Of a stretch of 7,687 nucleotides of DNA, positions 5,237 through 7,687 are shown in pieces. Made by a program: the position numbers and the translations under genes. The notes beneath the pieces were generated by a model. The model had not been told where the DNA came from and ran no database searches. It was given only the letters and a program-made list of their open reading frames with translations. The stretch is from Verrucomicrobiota bacterium (GTDB taxonomy: Bacteria; Verrucomicrobiota; Verrucomicrobiia; Opitutales; Opitutaceae), in assembly GCA_023386835.1 (NCBI GenBank), contig JAEWIY010000087.1, positions 1-7,687 on the forward strand, read 5' to 3'. Numbering within the stretch: the first letter of the stretch is position 1; each line of letters opens with the position of its first letter.

Positions 5237-6868
5237 TCAGGAGTTCGCCGGGACCGTTTCGGGGGCGCGATCGGAGCCGTCGCCACGCGCGGCCGCCTTG
5301 CCGCGGAGGTTCTCGAGCGGAAACTCGTTCAGGAGCTGGTCGATCGACTTCTGGAAGAACTCGCTCGCGTGCAGGTTCGAGACCACCGCGTTGTAGCGGG
5401 CCAGGATCGGCTCCACGTACCCTAACGCCGGACCGGTCGGGTCATCGCCGTAATCGTCGTCCAGCATCTTGAACGACGCGAGGGTGATGCGGGAGAGCGG
5501 CCGCGCCGGCTGATAACGATAGTCGGTCGCGACTTCGCCGGGTGGAGGCGGGATGGGCGTGAGCAGTTCCATCCGGACCAGCCGGTTCAAACACTCGTTC
5601 AACAACTGGGTGGGCACGCCGAGGAGGCCACTGAGTTGCGAGGCGGTGCAGGGCGGCAGGCAGTCATGAAAGCGCCGGCACACCGTCAGCAGCACGACCA
5701 GCGAAAGTCGTTCGCGCATTGATTCGGCGAGGCTGTGCCAGGCGGCCTGCGAGTTGCGGAAGTGGACGTTCTGCACCGCGTAGCTGACCTGGCCGCCGAT
5801 CAGCACGAGGAACCAGAAGATATACAGGCCGAACATCAGGATCGGCAGCACGCCCAGCGAACCGTAGAGGCTGCGCGACAGCACGACGCGGCGGAAGTAG
5901 AGGAACGCGAGGGTGTTGTTGGCGAGGAGGAGGACCGCGACGACGAGGGCGCCGATAAACGCGGCGCGCCAGAACACGTGGGTGTTGGGGATCGCGCGAT
6001 AAAACAGGGTCAGGATCAGGATCAGCAGCACGAGCGATCCTGCGGGCAGGAACAACTGCAGCACCCGGATCAGTTCGGAACCGTACGGCAGGCGCTCCGC
6101 GAACGCATTGATGAACGCACCGGCGGACAACCCGGTGACGGCGGCGAAAAACAAGACCGCTCCGAGCGTGAGCACGGTCCAGTAGAACACGATGCGCAGC
6201 AACCAGGACCGGCCGCGGCGCACGCCCCAGATTTCGTTGAAGGCCGTCTCAACCGACGTGAACAGCTGGATGACGATCAGGATCAGCGTCAGCGCACCCA
6301 CGACGCCGACGGCGCCGCTGCGGGAGCTGGAGACAAACCCATCGATCAGCACGACGAGGTCCGGGTTAACCTCGAGCGATGCGCCGTCCTCCGCGGTGGG
6401 TTCACCCGGCGTGGGGTCGGCCGCTGGTGTCGCGGGTGCGGCGGCGGGAGCCGGGCCGTTTCCGGTGCCGGATTTGGTGGCGGTTAGAACATCGCTTCGC
6501 CGTTCGTGCGGCACACTCGTCCCGTTGCCGGCCACCTTCTCGTATTCGACGATCTGCGGTGCTACGAACTTGATTAGCCGGTTGAGGGTGTTGACCGCGA
6601 GGTTGGGGTCTTCCTGGTTCAACATGAACCCGGCGACCAACATCGCCAACGCAACCAGCGGTCCCAGCCCTAGGAGCGAACTGAAGCTCAGGGCGGCGGC
6701 ACGACTGAGCGCGCGGTTCTCAAGCAATCCGGAGCCCGTGATCGACAGCACACGCAGGACCGCGTGCATCTTGCCGCGCCACGTCCGATCCTGCAGGGAG
6801 GCGTGGGTCCAGATGTCCTTCGCGAAGAGCCGGACCAGCTTGTGCCATTGCTCCAGGAGCCAGGACAT
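5237..6868 (-). CDS. YihY/BrkB-family inner membrane protein
   Basis: The 543-residue protein belongs to the YihY/virulence factor BrkB family, once mislabelled ribonuclease BN; its biochemical role is not established. Six hydrophobic helices lie at about 54-83, 185-207, 224-248, 269-290, 298-324 and 337-363. Family landmarks are ALSRAAALSFSSLLGLGPL (53-71), FNEIWGVRRG (210-219), YRAIPN (290-295) and YGSLGVLPILMFGLYIFWFL (335-354), the last followed by IGGQVSYAV. The loop between helices 1 and 2 is enlarged to about 100 residues and carries an Ala/Pro-rich linker (138-157). The C-terminal region (about 375-543) has a winged-helix-like segment, TASQLSGLLGVPTQLLNECL (408-427) and NRLVRMELL, then IPPPPGE (439-445) and a charged tail. 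Residues are counted from ATG 6868, which lies 17 nt after the upstream stop codon; an in-frame TTG at 6883 would add five residues. Neither has a good Shine-Dalgarno. E. coli YihY is about 290 residues, so this is a long family member. Confidence 0.9.
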   Translation of the reverse strand: MSWLLEQWHKLVRLFAKDIWTHASLQDRTWRGKMHAVLRVLSITGSGLLENRALSRAAALSFSSLLGLGPLVALAMLVAGFMLNQEDPNLAVNTLNRLIKFVAPQIVEYEKVAGNGTSVPHERRSDVLTATKSGTGNGPAPAAAPATPAADPTPGEPTAEDGASLEVNPDLVVLIDGFVSSSRSGAVGVVGALTLILIVIQLFTSVETAFNEIWGVRRGRSWLLRIVFYWTVLTLGAVLFFAAVTGLSAGAFINAFAERLPYGSELIRVLQLFLPAGSLVLLILILTLFYRAIPNTHVFWRAAFIGALVVAVLLLANNTLAFLYFRRVVLSRSLYGSLGVLPILMFGLYIFWFLVLIGGQVSYAVQNVHFRNSQAAWHSLAESMRERLSLVVLLTVCRRFHDCLPPCTASQLSGLLGVPTQLLNECLNRLVRMELLTPIPPPPGEVATDYRYQPARPLSRITLASFKMLDDDYGDDPTGPALGYVEPILARYNAVVSNLHASEFFQKSIDQLLNEFPLENLRGKAAARGDGSDRAPETVPANS

Positions 6869-6885
6869 GACGGTCGCCCGCAACC

Positions 6886-7638
6886 TCAGCTCGTCAGCAC
6901 CGCGTAAGCGAAGTAGCCCATGCCGACCAGCGCCAGCGCGACCGCGAGCAGGACGTTAAAGATGCTCGTAAAGATCGTGGAGAGGTAGAGACCAAGCGAG
7001 CCGGCCACGGCCGCAATCGCGACATTGGGTTCACCCTGCAACCAGTAAACCAAGCCGAGGAAACCGGCGCCGAGGGCGGCCCGGAATCGAACAAATGGAT
7101 ACAGGCTGACGGTCTGCAGCAACAGGAGCAAAAACAGAACAAGATCGATCGCGCCGAGGATGGCGAAGGGCTGTGACAGCAGGCGCTGGTACTCGCCCGA
7201 CGAGATCACATCGATCGAAGGCGCGAGCAGGGCGGCGGCGCTGATGAGCAGGGTCAGCGTGCAGGCATACATGCCGAGCTTGGCCGCGCGGGCGCGTGAC
7301 TCGGCCGGATCCACCTTGTCCTTCGTGTCCGCGGTCCGTCCCTCGGCCGCCGCCAGCATGTCGGTGACGTCGATGGGAGCAGCCTGGTCGGCCGATGTAT
7401 TCAACGCGGCAATTTTCTCCTTGGGACGAACCTTCAGCCGCCGCTTCTCGGGGAAGAGCTGCGCCATCAGTTCCTGGTTGCTGCCCACGGGAACCCACTG
7501 CTCGGTCGTCATCTCGTAGTACAACGACTCGCCGGTGACCTGGCCGTTGTCCACCAGCGAGGAGAGTTGCTCGAGATTATACGGCCCGCGGGCGTCGGTG
7601 TCGGTCAGGTTACGGATGTAGAACTCCTGCGTGGCCAT
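6886..7638 (-). CDS. GYF_2 (DUF4339) domain membrane protein
   Basis: The 250-residue protein has two parts. Residues about 5-58 form a GYF_2/DUF4339 domain: FYIRNLTDTDARGPYNLEQL (6-25) with the GPY core at 18-20, NGQVTGESLYYE (31-42) and EQWVPV (46-51), matching the bacterial pattern GP-aromatic, then G-x-hydrophobic, then W-x-P. A charged, Ala-rich linker (about 60-118) follows. Then come four or five hydrophobic helices at about 120-140, 156-180, 184-200, 204-220 and 222-248, reaching the C-terminus. With no signal peptide, the GYF_2 domain is probably cytoplasmic. DUF4339 domains are thought to bind proteins, but no specific function is known for this arrangement. The gene lies 17 nt ahead of the BrkB-family gene on the same strand, so an operon and a shared membrane task are likely. 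ATG 7638 is the only sensible start, since the domain begins a few residues later. No Shine-Dalgarno precedes it. The 49 nt upstream, to the window edge, are GC-rich with no clear promoter. Confidence 0.85.
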   Translation of the reverse strand: MATQEFYIRNLTDTDARGPYNLEQLSSLVDNGQVTGESLYYEMTTEQWVPVGSNQELMAQLFPEKRRLKVRPKEKIAALNTSADQAAPIDVTDMLAAAEGRTADTKDKVDPAESRARAAKLGMYACTLTLLISAAALLAPSIDVISSGEYQRLLSQPFAILGAIDLVLFLLLLLQTVSLYPFVRFRAALGAGFLGLVYWLQGEPNVAIAAVAGSLGLYLSTIFTSIFNVLLAVALALVGMGYFAYAVLTS

Positions 7639-7687
7639 GGAGCGCGAGGCTGCTTCAGGGGTGGGGGGCGGGCAAGGCAGATTTGGG

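Noticed and set aside
3640..5472. 610-codon open frame on the plus strand opposite the PpiD-like gene
   Set aside because: It is longer than the real gene but is an antisense shadow in GC-rich DNA. The protein is His/Gly/Arg-rich, shows no domain, and runs across the PpiD-like start, the gap and into the BrkB-family gene. The minus-strand frame has a TM anchor and recognisable family segments.
5735..6487. 250-codon open frame on the plus strand opposite the BrkB-family gene
   Set aside because: The product is full of Gln, Asp, His and Arg, the complement of codons for hydrophobic helices. The minus strand has the membrane protein.
7658..7672. G-run cluster (4, 6 and 3 Gs) near the right edge as a G-quadruplex
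   Set aside because: Only three runs of three or more Gs are close enough; the fourth is 12 nt away, so it does not meet the usual pattern.
2..7687. Search for mobile elements, tRNA genes, CRISPR repeats or defence genes
   Set aside because: No transposase or integrase motifs, no long terminal inverted repeats, no regularly spaced repeat array and no tRNA-like cloverleaf were seen. The genes are all house-keeping or envelope types.

Overview
The window is a GC-rich bacterial chromosomal segment of ordinary cellular genes. There is no sign of phage, plasmid, insertion sequence, CRISPR array or stable RNA gene. The gene mix is Gram-negative: a TolC-type outer-membrane protein with a signal peptide and a PpiD-like periplasmic folding factor. 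Protein style (TM-anchored SurA/PpiD-like protein beginning MISWIQTSFQKHFR, DUF4339/GYF_2 membrane protein, trpA next to miaA, weak Shine-Dalgarno signals) makes me think of Verrucomicrobiota, perhaps Opitutaceae. That placement is inference and no marker gene proves it.

Layout. Positions 2-1628 (+ strand) hold the 3' part of trpA (tryptophan synthase alpha chain, cut by the window edge), then miaA (tRNA A37 dimethylallyltransferase) 25 nt downstream, probably co-transcribed. They converge on a minus-strand TolC-family outer-membrane protein gene (1650-3182). A long imperfect hairpin across the miaA stop codon may end transcription from both sides. Upstream of the TolC-like gene is a 298-nt gap (3183-3480). 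It holds that gene's leader and presumed promoter, a short tandem direct repeat, and a textbook intrinsic terminator belonging to the next minus-strand gene.

Positions 3481-7638 (- strand) appear to be one envelope-related transcription unit, read from right to left: a GYF_2 (DUF4339) multi-pass membrane protein, a YihY/BrkB-family six-helix membrane protein 17 nt downstream, and a PpiD-like membrane-anchored periplasmic chaperone 88 nt downstream. The unit ends at the terminator at 3428-3459.

I see no convincing undescribed system. Two points deserve a second look. The PpiD-like protein seems to lack the parvulin PPIase domain expected in its middle. The GYF_2 protein sits beside a BrkB protein whose predicted cytoplasmic tail carries a PPPPG motif, the kind of ligand eukaryotic GYF domains bind. 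Smaller observations concern the convergent hairpin, the 18-bp-period repeat upstream of the TolC-like gene, and the lack of Shine-Dalgarno sequences at all five visible starts.
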